A stretch of 64,000 nt of DNA. Source: Hyperoplus lanceolatus. Lineage: Eukaryota > Chordata > Actinopteri > Uranoscopiformes > Ammodytidae. Positions 1 to 11,798 of this stretch are shown piece after piece. Below the pieces are notes generated by a model that was given only the letters and a program-made list of their open reading frames with translations, ran no database searches and was not told the DNA's origin. Location of the stretch: positions 32,889,501 through 32,953,500 of the forward strand of contig CM049407.1 in NCBI GenBank assembly GCA_026929865.2. The letters run 5' to 3'. Position numbers and translations under genes: made by a program. Positions within the stretch are counted from its first letter, which is position 1. Each line of letters opens with the position of its first letter.

Positions 1-3000
1 TTCACTGAAGGCTGATGATAAAATTTGCTTAATATTTCAATGCAAATACTATATACAACTACTGTAGCATGCTGTGTTCTGCTTGGCAAGCCATGTAATA
101 CTCTTGAAAGCCATTTGGAACAGAAGTTACAGCACATTTGTACAAAGTTGAAATTTAGCCTTATTTCAATGAGAGCTGCAGAAAGAAGCAATAAAACTTC
201 ACTGAAGGCTGATGATAAAATTTGCTTAATATTTCAATGCAAATACTATATACAACTACTGTAGCATGCTGTGTTCTGCTTGGCAAGCCATGTAATACTC
301 TTGAAAGCCATTTGGAACAAAAGTTACAGCACATTTGAACAAAGTTGAAATTTAGCCTTATTTCAATGAGAGCTGCAGAAAGAAGCAATAAAACTTCACT
401 GAAGGCTGATGATAAAATTTGCTTAATATTTCAATGCAAATACTATATATAACTACTGTAGCATGCTGTGTTCTGCTTGGCAAGCCATGAAATACTCTTG
501 AAAGCCCTTTGGAACAAAAGTTACAGCACATTTGAACAAAGTTGAAATTTAGCCTTATTTCGGTGAGAGCTGCAGAAAGAAGCAATAAAATTTCAATGAA
601 AGCTGATGATAAAATTTGCTTAATATTTCAATGCAAATACTATATACAACTACTGTAGCATGCTGTGTTCTGCTTGGCAAGCCATGTAATACTCTTGAAA
701 GCCATTTGGAACAGAAGTTACAGCACATTTGAACAAAGTTGAAATTTAGCCTTATTTCAATGAGAGCTGCAGAAAGAAGCAATAAAACTTCATTGAAGGC
801 TAATGATAAAATTTGCTTAATATTTCAATGCAAATACTATATATAACTACTGTAGCATGCTGTGTTCTGCTTGGCAAGCCATGAAATACTCTTGAAAGGC
901 CTCTGGAACAAAAGTTTCAGCACATTTGAACAAAGTTGATATTTAGCCTTATTTCAATGAGAGCTGCAGAAAGAAGCAATAAAACTTCACTGAAGGCTGA
1001 TGATAAAATTTGCTTAATATTTCAATGCAAATACTATATACAACTACTGTAGCATGCTGTGTTCTGCTTGGCAAGCCATGTAATACTCTTGAAAGCCATT
1101 TGGAACAGAAGTTACAGCACATTTGAACAAAGTTGAAATTTAGCCTTATTTCAATGAGAGCTGCAGAAAGAAGCAATAAAACTTCACTGAAGGCTGATGA
1201 TAAAATTTGCTTAATATTTCAATGCAAATACTATATATAACTACTGTAGCATGCTGTGTTCTGCTTGGCAAGTTATGAAATACTCTTGAAAGCCCTTTGG
1301 AACAAAAGTTACAGCACATTTGAACAAAGTTGAAATTTAGCCTTATTTCGGTGAGAGCTGCAGAAAGAAGCAATAAAATTTCAATGAAAGCTGATGATAA
1401 AATTTGCTTAATATTTCAATGCAAATACTATATACAACTACTGTAGCATGCTGTGTTCTGCTTGGCAAGCCATGTAATACTCTTGAAAGCCATTTGGAAC
1501 AGAAGTTAGAGCACATTTGAACAAAGTTGAAATTTAGCCTTATTTCAATGAGAGCTGCAGAAAGAAGCAATAAAACTTCATTGAAGGCTGATGATAAAAT
1601 TTGCTTAATATTTCAATGCAAATACTATATATAACTACTGTAGCATGCTGTGTTCTGCTTGGCAAGCCATGAAATACTCTTGAAAGCCCCTTTGGAACAA
1701 AAGTTACAGCACATTGGAACAAAAGTTGAAATTTAGCCCTATTTCGGTGAGAGCTGCAGAAAGAAGCAATAAAATTTCAATGAAAGCTGATGATAAAATT
1801 TGCTTAATATTTCAATGCAAATACTATATATAACAACTGTAGCATGCTGTGTTCTGCTTGGCAAGCCATGAAATACTCTTGAAAGCCCTTTGGAACAAAA
1901 GTTACAGCACATTTGAACAAAGTTGAAATTTAGCCTTTTTTCGGTGAGAGCTGCAGAAAGAAGCAATAAAATTTCAATGAAAGCTGATGATAAAATTTGC
2001 TTAATATTTCAATGCAAATACTATATACCAACTACTGTAGCATGCTGTGTTCTGCTTGGCAAGCCATGTAATACTCTTGAAAGCCATTTGGAACAGAAGT
2101 TACAGCACATTTGAACAAAGTTGAAATTTAGCCTTATTTCAATGAGAGCTGCAGAAGAAGCAATAAAACTTCACTGAAGGCTGATGATAAAATTTTAGCC
2201 CACATTTCAATGCAAATACTATATATAACTACTGTAGCATGCTGTGTTCTGCTTGGGAAGCTATGAAATACTCTCTTGAAAGCCCTTTGGAACAAAAGTT
2301 ACAGCACATTTGAACAAAAGTTGAAATTTAAGCCTTATTTCAATGAGAGCTGAAGAAAGAAGCAATAAAACTTCATTGAAGGCTGATGATAAAATTTGCT
2401 TAATCATTTCCAATGCAAATACTATATATAACTACTGTGGTATGCTGTGTTCCTGCTTGGCAAGCCATGAAATACTCTTGAAAGCCCTTTGGAACAAAAG
2501 TTACAGCACATTTTGAACAAAGTTGAAATTTAGCCTTATTTCAGTGAGAGCTGCAGAAAGAAGCAATAAAACTTCACTGAAGGCTGGTGATAAAATTTGC
2601 TTAATATTTCAATGCAAATACTATATATAACTACTGTAGCATGCTGTGTCTCCTGCTTGGCGAAGCCATGAAATACTCTTGAAAGCCCTTTGGAACAAAA
2701 GTTACAGCACATTTGAACAAAGTTGAAATTTAGCCTTATTTCAGTGTGAGCTGCAGAAAGGAAGCAATAAAATTTCAATGAAAGCTGATGATAAAATTTG
2801 CTTAATATTTCAATGCAAATAACTATATACAACTACTGTAGCATGCTGTGTTCTGCTTGGCAAGCCATGTAATACTTCTTGAAAGCCATTTGGAACAGAA
2901 GTTACAGCACATTTGAACAAAGTTAGAAATTTAGCCTTTATTTCAATGAGAGCTGCAGAAAGAAGCAATAAAACTTCATTGAAGGCTGATGATAAAATTT

Positions 3001-4326
3001 GCTTAATATTTCAATGCAAATACTATATATAACTACTGTAGCATGCTGTGTTCTGCTTGGCAAGCCATGAAATACTCTTGAAAGCCCTTTGGAACAAAAG
3101 TTACAGCACATTTGAACAAAGTTGAAATTTAGCCTTATTTCAGTGAGAGGTGCAGAAAGAAGCAATAAAATTTCAATAAAAGCTGATGATAAAATTTAAC
3201 TATCTTTAATGGAAATACTCTCTGTAACTCCTATAGCATTATATGTTCTGCTTGGCAAGCCATCAAAGACTCTTGAAAGCCCTTTGGAACAAAAGTTACG
3301 GCACATTTGTACAAAGTTGAAATTTAGCCCTTATTTCAGTGAGAGCTGCAGAAAGAAGCAATAAAACTTCAATGAAAGCTGATGATAAAATTTGCTTAAT
3401 ATTTCAATGCAAATAATATACAACACTGTAGCATGCTGTGGTCTGCTTGGCAAGCCATGATGTACTGCTTGAAAGCCATTTGGAACAGAAGTTACAGCAC
3501 ATTTGAACAAAGTTGAAATGTAGCCTTATTTCAGTGAGAGCTGCAGAAAGAAGCAATAAAACTTCACTGAAGGCTGATGATAAAATTTGCTTAATATTTC
3601 AATGCAAATACTATATATATACAACTACTGTAGCATGCTGTGTTCTGGCAGCCAAAGCCATGTAATACTCTTGAAAGCCATTTGGAACAAGAGAGACAGC
3701 ACATTTGAACAAAGTTGAAATTTAGCCTTATTTCAATGAGAGCTGCAGAAAGAAGCAATAAAACTTCACTGAAGGCTGATGATAAAATTTGCTTAATATT
3801 TCAATGCAAATACTATATATAACTACTGTAGCATGCTGTGTTCACCCTGGCAAGCCATGAAATACTCTTGAAAGCCCTTTGGAACAAAAGTTACAGCACA
3901 TTTGAACAAGTTGAGAATTTGGCCTTATTTCGGTGAGAGCTGCAGAAAGAAGCAATAAAATTTCAATAAAAGCTGATGATAAAAATTTGCTTAATATTTC
4001 AATGCAAATACTATATACAACTACTGTAGCATGCTGTGTTCTGCTTGGCAAAGCCATGTAATACTCTTGAAAGCCATTTGGAACAAGAGAAACCTGTACA
4101 TTTGAACAAAGTTGAAATTTAGCCTTATTTCAATGAGAGCTGCAGAAAGAAGCAATAAAACTTCATTGAAGGCTGATGATAAAATTTGCTTAATATTTCA
4201 ATGCAAATACTATATATAACTACTGTAGCATGCTGTGTTCATGCTTGGCAAGCCATGAAATACTCTTAAAAGCCCTTTGGAACAAAAGTTACAGCACATT
4301 TGAACAAAGTTGAAATTTAGCCTTAT
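1..4326. repeat. Tandem satellite array, 197-bp unit, about 22 copies
   Basis: A 197-bp unit repeats head to tail from the window edge to about 4,326. The marker GAGAGCTGCAGAAAGAAG recurs near 171, 368, 565, 762, 959, 1156, 1353, 1550, 1747 and onward. Early units are nearly identical. From about 2,150 rightward units carry more single-base insertions and substitutions. Two main unit types differ at the CAATGAGAG/CGGTGAGAG and ACTTCACTGAAGG/ATTTCAATGAAAG positions. Each unit leaves a 75-codon open frame on the minus strand, running into the next unit; I treat this as a by-product of the repeat. The left end is outside the window. Confidence 0.97.
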
Positions 4327-6517
4327 TTTTTTAATTTAACCTCACTCCCAATTTTCTTCCTAGTAAAAAACATTATCTTTGTCTTTTCCACAGAAAATTT
4401 GAAACCCCATTTATATGACCACTCTTCTACCCTTGTTATAGCCCTCTGCAATCTCTGCACTATGAAGCTCACATTCCTTCCACTTTTCCATATTGCCCCA
4501 TCATCTGCAAAAAGTGAAACTCCCATCTCATTCACTATCTCTTCATATACGTCATTTATCATTAAAGAGAATAATAGAGGACTTATAATACTCCCTTGAG
4601 GTGTTCCATTTTCAATACCAAATTTCCCTGAGAATTGATTCCCCACTCGTATCTGTATTACCCTCCCACATAAAAAGTCCTTAATCCATTTATACATTCA
4701 ACCTTTAATACCCAATTTACCAAGCTTTACTAATAGTCCTTCTCCCCACATCATGTCATACGCTTTCTCAATATCGAAAAACACCGCCACTACACTTTCT
4801 CTGTTTATTTGTGCCTTCCTTATATCATGTTCTAAACATACTGCTGGATCCATTGTATTTCTACCCTTCCTAAAACCACTCTGGTACTTACATAAATATC
4901 CTTTGCTTTCTACATAATACGTTAACCTTTCATTAACCATTTTTTCCATTACTTTACACATGTTGGATGTTAGAGCAATGGGTCTATAATTCTCTGGATT
5001 TGTCAAGTCCTTTCCTGGTTTCCCTATTGGAATTACAACTGCCTCCTTCCAGTTTAGTGGTAGTTTCCCACCCTCCCATACTTTATTAAATAATTTCAAA
5101 ATAATCTCTTTAGCTGATTCGCTTAAATGCTTTAACATTATATAACATACTTGATCTTTACCTGGCGCTGACAACTTGGTTTTATTAAGAGCTCGGTTCA
5201 ATTCTATCTTTGTAAATGGTTTATTAAGTAAATCATTAATATCTTCCTCCTGTTCTAATAACTCTTCATTCTCTGCAATTGTATTTTCCCTAACTGTCCT
5301 TCCTTTTTCACTAATATTATCTGAACTGTGAATTTTAACAAAAGATTTTGCTAACATTTGTGCTTTCTCTTCATCTTTCACTGCTGTTATTTCCCCATTA
5401 GATCAGATTGGATACCCATACTCTCTTTTAATGCCATTCATTTTCCTAATCATTCCCCACACTTTACCTATTTTGGTCTCCCTTCCCACCGAGTTACAAA
5501 ATGACCTCCAATATTCCCTTTTTGCATTTTTAATTACTCTTCTTACCCTTGCTTGCATCTTTTTGTACTCAATAAGATTCTGAAAACTGTGATTTTGTTT
5601 CAACATTTTAAACGCTTTATTTCGAGTCTTAATTACTTTATCACCCTCCCTTGTCCACCATGGAACACTTCTCTTGTTGTGCTTACCTCCTTTCTTCTTA
5701 ATGGATTCCTTTGCTGCCTCTACAATAGAGTCACAAACAGAACGATTAAACTTATCTATATCTTCATCCCCTGCTATTTTACCCATACTTTTATCACTAA
5801 CCATTTTAAATTTCCCCCAATTAGCTCCACTAAACGACCATCTCTGCACCCCCACTGTGCTATTGTCCTCTATACTCACTCCTACTTTTATTACTACCGG
5901 ATAATGGTCACTTCCTACCGTCGTTTTTTTAATTACTTCCCACTCACATACACCTGCCAATGAATCTGACACAAGTGACTGGTCAATGGCTGATTCCGAA
6001 CCCGTCCTGATGTTAAATCTTGTCCCACTTCCATCATTAAGACACACAAGGTTATAACTCTCCATTAACTCTTCTATCACCAGCCCATTATCATCATTAT
6101 ACTCATCCCACAATGTGCTATGCGCATTAAAATCTCCACAACATATAACTTTCCCTCCTAAATACCCAACAAGTTCATTCATACCCTCTATTGAAAGTTT
6201 TTTACATGGATTATAATAGTTAACAATTTTAACCTTACCTTCTTTTGTCCACACTTCAACTACTAAGAATTCTAAATCTTTGCCTTTCCCCAACAGCCTA
6301 TACTGTAAACCTTGCTTTACAAATATCACACACCCCCCTCCACTACCCTCCAGGTAGTGGACGTATACTCACATACTCTTTAATAACAAAATCTAAGTTT
6401 GATTTAAGCCATGTTTCTTGAATGCAAATCACTTCTGGTTTGTTCTTCCAATCCCTTAAAAATCCTTTAAACTCCTGCCCATTCGCTATTAAGCTTCTCG
6501 CATTCCATTGCAAGACA
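4327..6517 (-). pseudogene. LINE ORF2: APE endonuclease plus reverse transcriptase
   Basis: The frame starts by overlapping the ORF1 stop, with the endonuclease N-terminus LTVLQWNARSL followed by ICIQETWLK near 6,420. A frameshift lies near 6,340-6,350. From 6,329 one frame runs to the satellite junction, broken only by in-frame TGA codons at 5,403-5,405 and 4,698-4,700. Visible motifs are GDFNAH (metal and DNA site) and GSDHYP (endonuclease end), RT motif A FFDIEKAYD, motif B NGTPQGSIISPLLF, and motif C FADD. The protein would nick target DNA and copy the element RNA by target-primed reverse transcription. The thumb region and beyond are lost at the satellite boundary. Few breaks suggest a fairly young copy. 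Confidence 0.87.
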
Positions 6518-6518
6518 G

Positions 6519-7725
6519 TCAAGTTGTCTTGTCGTCACCCGACCCTCCCTGCCTTCCCTCTGCCTCAAGCTTCGTACTGATACCCTTCCATGACACATCT
6601 CTTAGTCCCAAAAACTTCTCGGCTCCCTTCACAATGATTTTAATTTTTTCGGTTTTTTGTTTGACCTGATCCGTGCAGTTGATTACATATGCAATAAAAA
6701 CAATAACCTGTTCAGCTGTCAGTTGTTCTGTTTGATTTTTAGCTGCTTGCCTTTCCTCTCCTCTTGCCCCCTGCTGCCGCTCTCTTCCATTCCTCTCATC
6801 TCTTTCCCTTTGTCCCTGCACCTTCCTTACTGCCTCAGAATAGCTTATGTTACTTGTTGTTTTTACCTGCTGGATCTCCACCGCCCTCTTCCTTACTTCA
6901 CATCCCCCATATGTTACCCTGTGCCGCCCTCCGCAATTGCAACATTTGTCCTGATTACTGTCTTTGCACTCCTCATATCGGTGGTCTCCTCCACAATTTG
7001 GGCATTTCTGTTTCCCTTTACACACGGCTGCTATATGTCCATACCGCTGGCATCTATAACAACGGAGCGGTGGAGGGACATATGCCCTTACAGGAAAGCT
7101 CATGCATCCAATTCTTATTTTGTCTGGGATTGCAGCACCCTGAAATTCCAGGAGCACAGACAAACTCTCCTCCCTCCTCCCATCCACTGTCCTCATCAGC
7201 CTCTTAGCTCCACTCACCATGCCACCGATAATTCCACGTTTTAGTTTATCCAGATCTTCCTCCACTGGTATACCTGTTATGACTCCCTTCGTCACACTAT
7301 TCTCACCAATAATCCTTCTCTCCATGACAGTTTTCCTGCAGAAACTTTTGATTTTTAAAGCCTTATTTTTCTGCTCCTCTGTCCTACAAATTATTAGCAG
7401 GTCTCCCCCTCTCAATATTTTCGCATTTTCCACCTCCCCTATCCTCTCTTTTAGCTCCCTTGATACTGCTATCGGGCTTAGATTTACCTCCTCGTCTTCC
7501 TTTCTGAATTTGAACTTTAAATTCCTCCCTCACAACCTTCTTCCTTACCACTCTGTCGTCTTCTGAACTGTCCCCTTCCAAATCCCTTTTACTACTTTGG
7601 CTTAGCTCGGCTCGGCTTGTACCTCCCTGTCCTAACTTCCTTGCTGCTCTAGACCCTGGAGTCCAGTCAGAAAACTCCATTTCATCCTGCTCTTCCTCGT
7701 CCTCACCTCCTACCTGGGTTGCCAT
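6519..7725 (-). pseudogene. LINE ORF1: gag-like protein with three CCHC zinc knuckles
   Basis: Starts at MATQVGGEDEEEQDEMEFSD (7,725) and ends with TGA at 6,519-6,521, about 400 codons in all, with one frameshift around 7,410-7,430 between the acidic/basic N-terminal part and the rest. Three knuckles are clear between about 7,080 and 6,910: CX2CX4HX4C (CYRCQRYGHIAAVC), CX2CX3HX4C (CPNCGGDHRYEEC) and CX2CX3HX6C (CCNCGGRHRVTYGGC). ORF1 proteins of this superfamily coat the element RNA. The ORF1 stop overlaps the start of the ORF2 frame by a few bases, suggesting coupled translation. Confidence 0.85.
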
Positions 7726-7854
7726 TCACACCAGTCACAAACCAGTTTATGCCAACCGCCAATCCAAATTATCCAAACTCGCTACCTAATTCCACTTCAA
7801 AACAATTTATTTAAAGTGAAAACCTGTGTCGACAGCCACTAGCAACCCTGGGAC

Positions 7855-7907
7855 CTTCTTCTTCTTCTTCTTCTTCTTCTTCTTCTTCTTCTTCTTCTTC
7901 TTCTTCT
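7855..7907. repeat. (TTC)n microsatellite at the LINE 5' end
   Basis: About 17 perfect TTC units. On the LINE strand this is (GAA)n immediately upstream of the 5'UTR. Its expansion produces artificial poly-Lys and poly-Phe open frames. Confidence 0.95.
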
Positions 7908-8085
7908 CCTGTCGTGGTATAGCGCAGCGCCGTGCTCGTGTTGCTGCCTCCTGTTGGAGTTCACTAAACCTCCTCCTGTTAGTGAATGTCTTCACTTTAG
8001 GAGACATTTTCTTATCACATTTAGGAACATTTTTGTAATCTGTTTTTATCTGGAAAGTTTCAAATTAGAAATGAAAGATGATTTA
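7908..8085. other. Unassigned stretch between the I-like LINE and Rex3 copy 1
   Basis: About 180 bp with an imperfect inverted pair GAGTTCACTAAACCTCCTCC / CTCCTGTTAGTGAATGTC (7,959-7,997). It may be an extension of the LINE 5' region or a small independent repeat. No gene seen. Confidence 0.4.
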
Positions 8086-8123
8086 AATGTGATTGATAGG
8101 CCCGAAGGGCTGCAGCTTCTGCC

Positions 8124-9909
8124 GTGTCAGAGGCAAAGCAGCGGGTGTGGGAGAAGTTTGGAGAAACCATGGAGAAGGACTTTCGGTCGGCACCAAAGTG
8201 TTTCTGGAAGACCGTCCGGCACCTCAGGAGGGGGAAGCGGGGAACCATCCAAGCTGTGTACAGTAAGGATGGGACGCTGTTGACCTCAACTGAGGAGGTA
8301 GTCGGTCGGTGGAAAGAGCACTTTGAGGAACTCCTGAACTGACTAACACGCCCTCTATGTTGGAGGCAGAGCTGAGGCTGATGGGATCATCGTCAATTTC
8401 CCTGGTGGAAGTCACTGAGGTAGTCAAACAACTCCACAGTGGCAAAGCCCTGGGGGTTGATGAGATCCGTCCAGAAATGCTGAAAGCAATGGGTGGGAAG
8501 GGTTGTCCTGATGACACGCCTTCAACATTGCGTGAGGTCAGTACAGTGCCGAAGGAGGGCAGACCGGGTGGTGGTTCCTATTTTTAAAAAGGGGGCCAGA
8601 GAGTGTGTGCCAACTACAGGGGTATCACACTTCTCAGCCTCCCTGGTAAAGTCTACTCCAAGGTGCTGGAAAGGAGGGTTCGCCGATAGTCAAACCTCAG
8701 ATTGAAGAGGAACAATGCGGATTCCGTCCTGGCCGTGGAACAACGGACCAGCTCTTCACTCTCGCAAGGATCCTAGAGGGAGCTTGGGAGTTTGCTCATC
8801 CAGTCTACATGTGTTTTGTAGATCTGGAGAAGGCTTATGACCGGGTTCCCCAGGAGATACTGTGGGGGGTGCTGCGGGAGTATGGGGTGTGAGGGGGTCT
8901 TTCTTCTCAGGGCCATCCAATCTCTGTACGCTCAAAGCGAGAGCTGTGTACGGGTTCTCGGTAGTAAGTCAGACTCGTTTCCGGTGGGGGTTGGCCTCCG
9001 CCAGGGCTGCGCTTTGTCACCAATCCTGTTTGTGATATTTATAGACAGGATATCAAGGCGTAGTCGTGGTGGGGAGGGGTTGCAGTTTGGTGGTCTGAAG
9101 ATCTCATCTCTGCTGTTTGCGGATGATGTGGTTCTGATGGCATCATCGGCCTGTGACCTTCAGCTCTCATTGGATCGGTTTGCAGCCGAGTGTGAAGCGG
9201 TTGGGATGAGGATCAGCACTCCTAAATCGGAGGCCATGGTGCTCAGCAGGAAACCGATGGATTGTCTATTACAGGTAGGGAATGAGTCCTTACCCCAAGT
9301 GAAGGAGTTCAAGTACTCGGGTCTTGTTTATGAGTGAGGGAACAATGGAGCGTGATATTGGCCGTAGAATCGGAGCAGCAGGGGCGGTTTTGCACTCGCT
9401 TTACCGCACTGTTGTGACGAAAGAGAGCTGGAGTCGTAAGGCAAAGCTTTCGATCTACCGGGCGATCTTTGTTCCTACCCTCACCTATGGTCATGAAGGG
9501 TAATGACCGAAAGAACGAGATCGCGGGTACAAGCGGCCGAAATGGGCTTTCTCAGGAGGGTGGCTGGCGTCTCCCTTAGGAGATAGTGAGAAGCTCAGTC
9601 ATTCGTGAGGAACTCGGGGCAGAGCCGCTACTCCTTGCGTTGGAAAGGAGCCAGTTGGAGGTGGTTCGGGCATCTGCAAGGATGCCCCAGGGCGCCCTCC
9701 CTAGGGAGGTGTTCCAGGAGCGGCCCAGCTGGAAGGAGGCCTCGGGGAAGACCTCTAGGACTAGGTGGAGAGATTATATTTCCACGCTGGCCTGGGAACG
9801 CCGGGATCCCCCAGTCAGAGCTGGTAGAGGTGGCCCGGGAAAGAGAAGTTTGGGGTTCCCTGCCCAAGCTGCTGCTGCCTCCGCGACCAGATTTCGGATG
9901 AGCGGTTGA
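8124..9909 (+). pseudogene. Rex3 reverse transcriptase remnant
   Basis: Pieces of the protein are readable in several frames. 8,124-8,342 has AKQRVWEKFGETMEKDFRSA. 8,357-8,587 has LHSGKALGVDEIRPEMLKA, the RT entry. 8,837-9,337 carries VGLRQGCALSPILFVIF (motif B) and LLFADDVVLMAS (motif C). 9,586-9,909 holds the C-terminal tail around WRDYISTLAWERR. At least four frame changes separate these pieces, so the copy cannot make a full protein. The endonuclease domain lies upstream of the truncation point and is absent. Confidence 0.87.
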
Positions 9910-9941
9910 AGATGATGATGATGATGATGATGATGATGATA
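9907..9941. repeat. (GAT)n tail of Rex3 copy 1
   Basis: Eleven or so GAT units after GCGGTTGAA. Simple-repeat 3' tails instead of poly(A) are typical of the RTE clade. Confidence 0.93.
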
Positions 9942-10390
9942 GGAGCAGATCCATTCTGAAAGACGCTGCACACCCTGCTCACCACCTGTTCAATCTGCTA
10001 CAGGTCAATGACAGCACGCACCACCAGACTAACTAACACCGTCTTCCCCTGGGCCATACATACACTGAACAAACAATAACCCTGTGCAATACATAACCTC
10101 TGGACATTCCTCATTATGCTTACCTGCCTAGACCTGCTGATATTTACACATATGTGGGCGGGAGGGTTGTGTGTTGTCTGGGAGGGAGGGGAAGGTGTCG
10201 GACACTTAAATGTGCCTTAAGTGGAAGGCAGGGGGAGGGGTTTTTGTTATATATGTATTAATATTTTGTACTTGTGTTCTTATGTAGCCTATTATTGTTT
10301 TTAAAAAAGCACTGAACAAGATCTGCATCTCTTCATTTCGTTGTTAATACAGTGTATTTAACCCAATGACAAATAAAGCTTCTATTCTAT
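9942..10390 (+). mobile_element. 3' end of an L2/Rex1-type LINE
   Basis: In one frame KDAAHPAHHLFNLLQ and in another RTTRLTNTVFPWAIHTLN can be read between 9,957 and 10,065. Both are the C-terminal tail of L2/CR1/Rex1-like ORF2 proteins. An AATAAA lies near 10,372 before a TTATT-rich end. Rex3 copy 1 ends exactly at its left side, so Rex3 may have inserted here. Confidence 0.65.
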
Positions 10391-10899
10391 TATTAATAAT
10401 GTGGCGATAGTAAATAAATAATAGATAAATACATTGAAACAACACTCACCATCTTCCTCCTGTCTGTCGCTTCCAATCTGAGGGCTCTCCTCAATTTAAT
10501 TACTCACGACAGAACAAAATATATCAGTTTGGGTTGAGAAATGACAGAGGTTATATGGAATGGTGGACACATCTGACATCATTTATTTCATTGAAATGCT
10601 GTTTAGTGGTGATGTAAACTGTGAACATTTCAAATTAGATTTCACAACATGCAAAAATACAGTATATCTGAAAAAGGATGCTAACACATTTAAAGGAGAT
10701 ATAAGTGATATTTTAATACATGTTAAATCACTCTTTATTTATTAATGTAATTTTCCCTTCAGTAGTCAGTCTGGGTGTACAGTGCATTTCCCAGTTTTCT
10801 CCGGAGAATCTACAATTGTCCAATCAGCGAACAGAGCGAGTGGCTGAGAAACGATGACGTCGGCCGCGTCTCCAGTTTCAGTTGAATGCTGCGTCTTTA
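10391..10899. other. No gene or named element recognised
   Basis: AT-rich to 10,745, then a GC-richer stretch with CAATCAGCGA and GATGACGTCGGCCG near 10,820-10,870 that resembles the CpG-containing ends of fish miniature elements. A 61-codon open frame at 10,560-10,745 has no recognisable motif. Confidence 0.5.
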
Positions 10900-11128
10900 T
10901 ATGCTAGAAAATAATCCCACTTGTACGATATTATAGCCAACCACATAATATTACATTACTCTTATATACTCAACTAATAATCAAATACAATTATAACGAG
11001 ACCTAAATGTTCTCATTTCAGTACAGAGCAGGGAGTGGAGAAAGGAGGAAAATCTCAGGCCTTAGAAGAAAGTTTGGTGGATGGTACAGACCTGACTCAT
11101 CCCAATTATTATAGATAAGAAGTAAATA
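10900..11128 (+). repeat. Dispersed repeat, block A (shared with 60.5-60.73 kb)
   Basis: Matches the reverse complement of about 60,505-60,735. Shared words include GAGCAGGGAGTGGAGA, GACCTGACTCATC and TAGATAAGAAGTAA. In the copy at 60 kb this block directly follows block B. Here the two blocks are separated by 4.4 kb. Confidence 0.8.
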
Positions 11129-11798
11129 GCCAAGGTTATGTTGGGAATTCATAAGGGGTAGATTTGGTCAAAGTCAAGAATATTATCAATTTCAAGGAAA
11201 TTATAATATTAAGAAAAATTGTTAATTAATGATCAATTAAATTAGTCCAGCTAATCAAAATTATTTATTAATACCCACGGGAGCACCACCCTTTGAAAAA
11301 AGGGAACTTTGAATCAAATCAGAAAAACAGTCTCATAATGTTAAAGGGATTTATCTTGAGAATGTCGTTGGTTACCATGTACATTTAAGATAATGAAGGA
11401 GTGAATATTCGAGCATAGACCTTATTTACCAGCAATTAGTGAAATACAAGACACAAATATCACAGACACTGCTTCTTAAAATCAAAATGTAGGGGTTTAT
11501 TTACTTAGGTAAGTTGATTAAAACGATACACATAAGTCAATAACCATAAACTAATCTAATTTAAGAAAGCAGACATAACACAAGCAATAATAAGAACAGT
11601 TTAGAATCAAACCCACAGGCTATAGTACATGTGTATGTACTACTGTTTGTGTGTGAGCGTCAAAAAAAAAGGGGGGGTGGACACCGCCCAAAGCCGAAAA
11701 TGGCGGACAGCTTGTGACGTTTTCGTCACGTGAAGGGGGTCACCGATGGCGACGCAATCACGTGGCGGAGACGTCCTAACTGTGACCATAGACATTAT

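Larger units (their letters stand above)
4327..7856 (-). mobile_element. I/Nimb-like non-LTR retrotransposon (LINE), 3'-truncated
   Basis: On the minus strand this runs 5'UTR (7,856-7,726), ORF1 with three CCHC zinc knuckles, then ORF2 with an APE-type endonuclease and reverse transcriptase. A gag-like ORF1 with several CCHC knuckles plus APE-RT ORF2 is the pattern of the I/Jockey superfamily; the I or Nimb clade is my best guess. The reverse transcriptase stops shortly after motif C, exactly where the 197-bp satellite begins, so the 3' end (rest of ORF2, any RNase H, 3'UTR) is missing. That is the opposite of the usual 5' truncation of LINEs. Confidence 0.85.
8086..9941 (+). mobile_element. 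Rex3 (RTE clade) LINE, 5'-truncated copy 1
   Basis: The sequence begins within the linker before the reverse transcriptase and ends with a (GAT)n tail at 9,907-9,941, as Rex3 elements do. The stretches around 8,559 (GGCAGACCGGGTGGTGGTTC) and 9,002 (CAGGGCTGCGCTTTGTCACC) match the conserved Rex3 RT sites I remember as widely used PCR targets in fish. It is closely similar to the copy at 18.5-21.6 kb. 5' truncation is the normal result of incomplete target-primed reverse transcription. Confidence 0.87.

Noticed and set aside
161-1966. Series of 75-residue minus-strand open frames, one per satellite unit
   Set aside because: They follow the 197-bp repeat, overlap each other, and the unit length is not a multiple of three. 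No signal or domain; a by-product of the repeat.
1-4326. CRISPR-like array
   Set aside because: The whole 197-bp unit is repeated with no unique spacers, and the sequence is vertebrate.
7807-8038. Poly-Lys and poly-Phe open frames
   Set aside because: Produced by the (TTC)n microsatellite.
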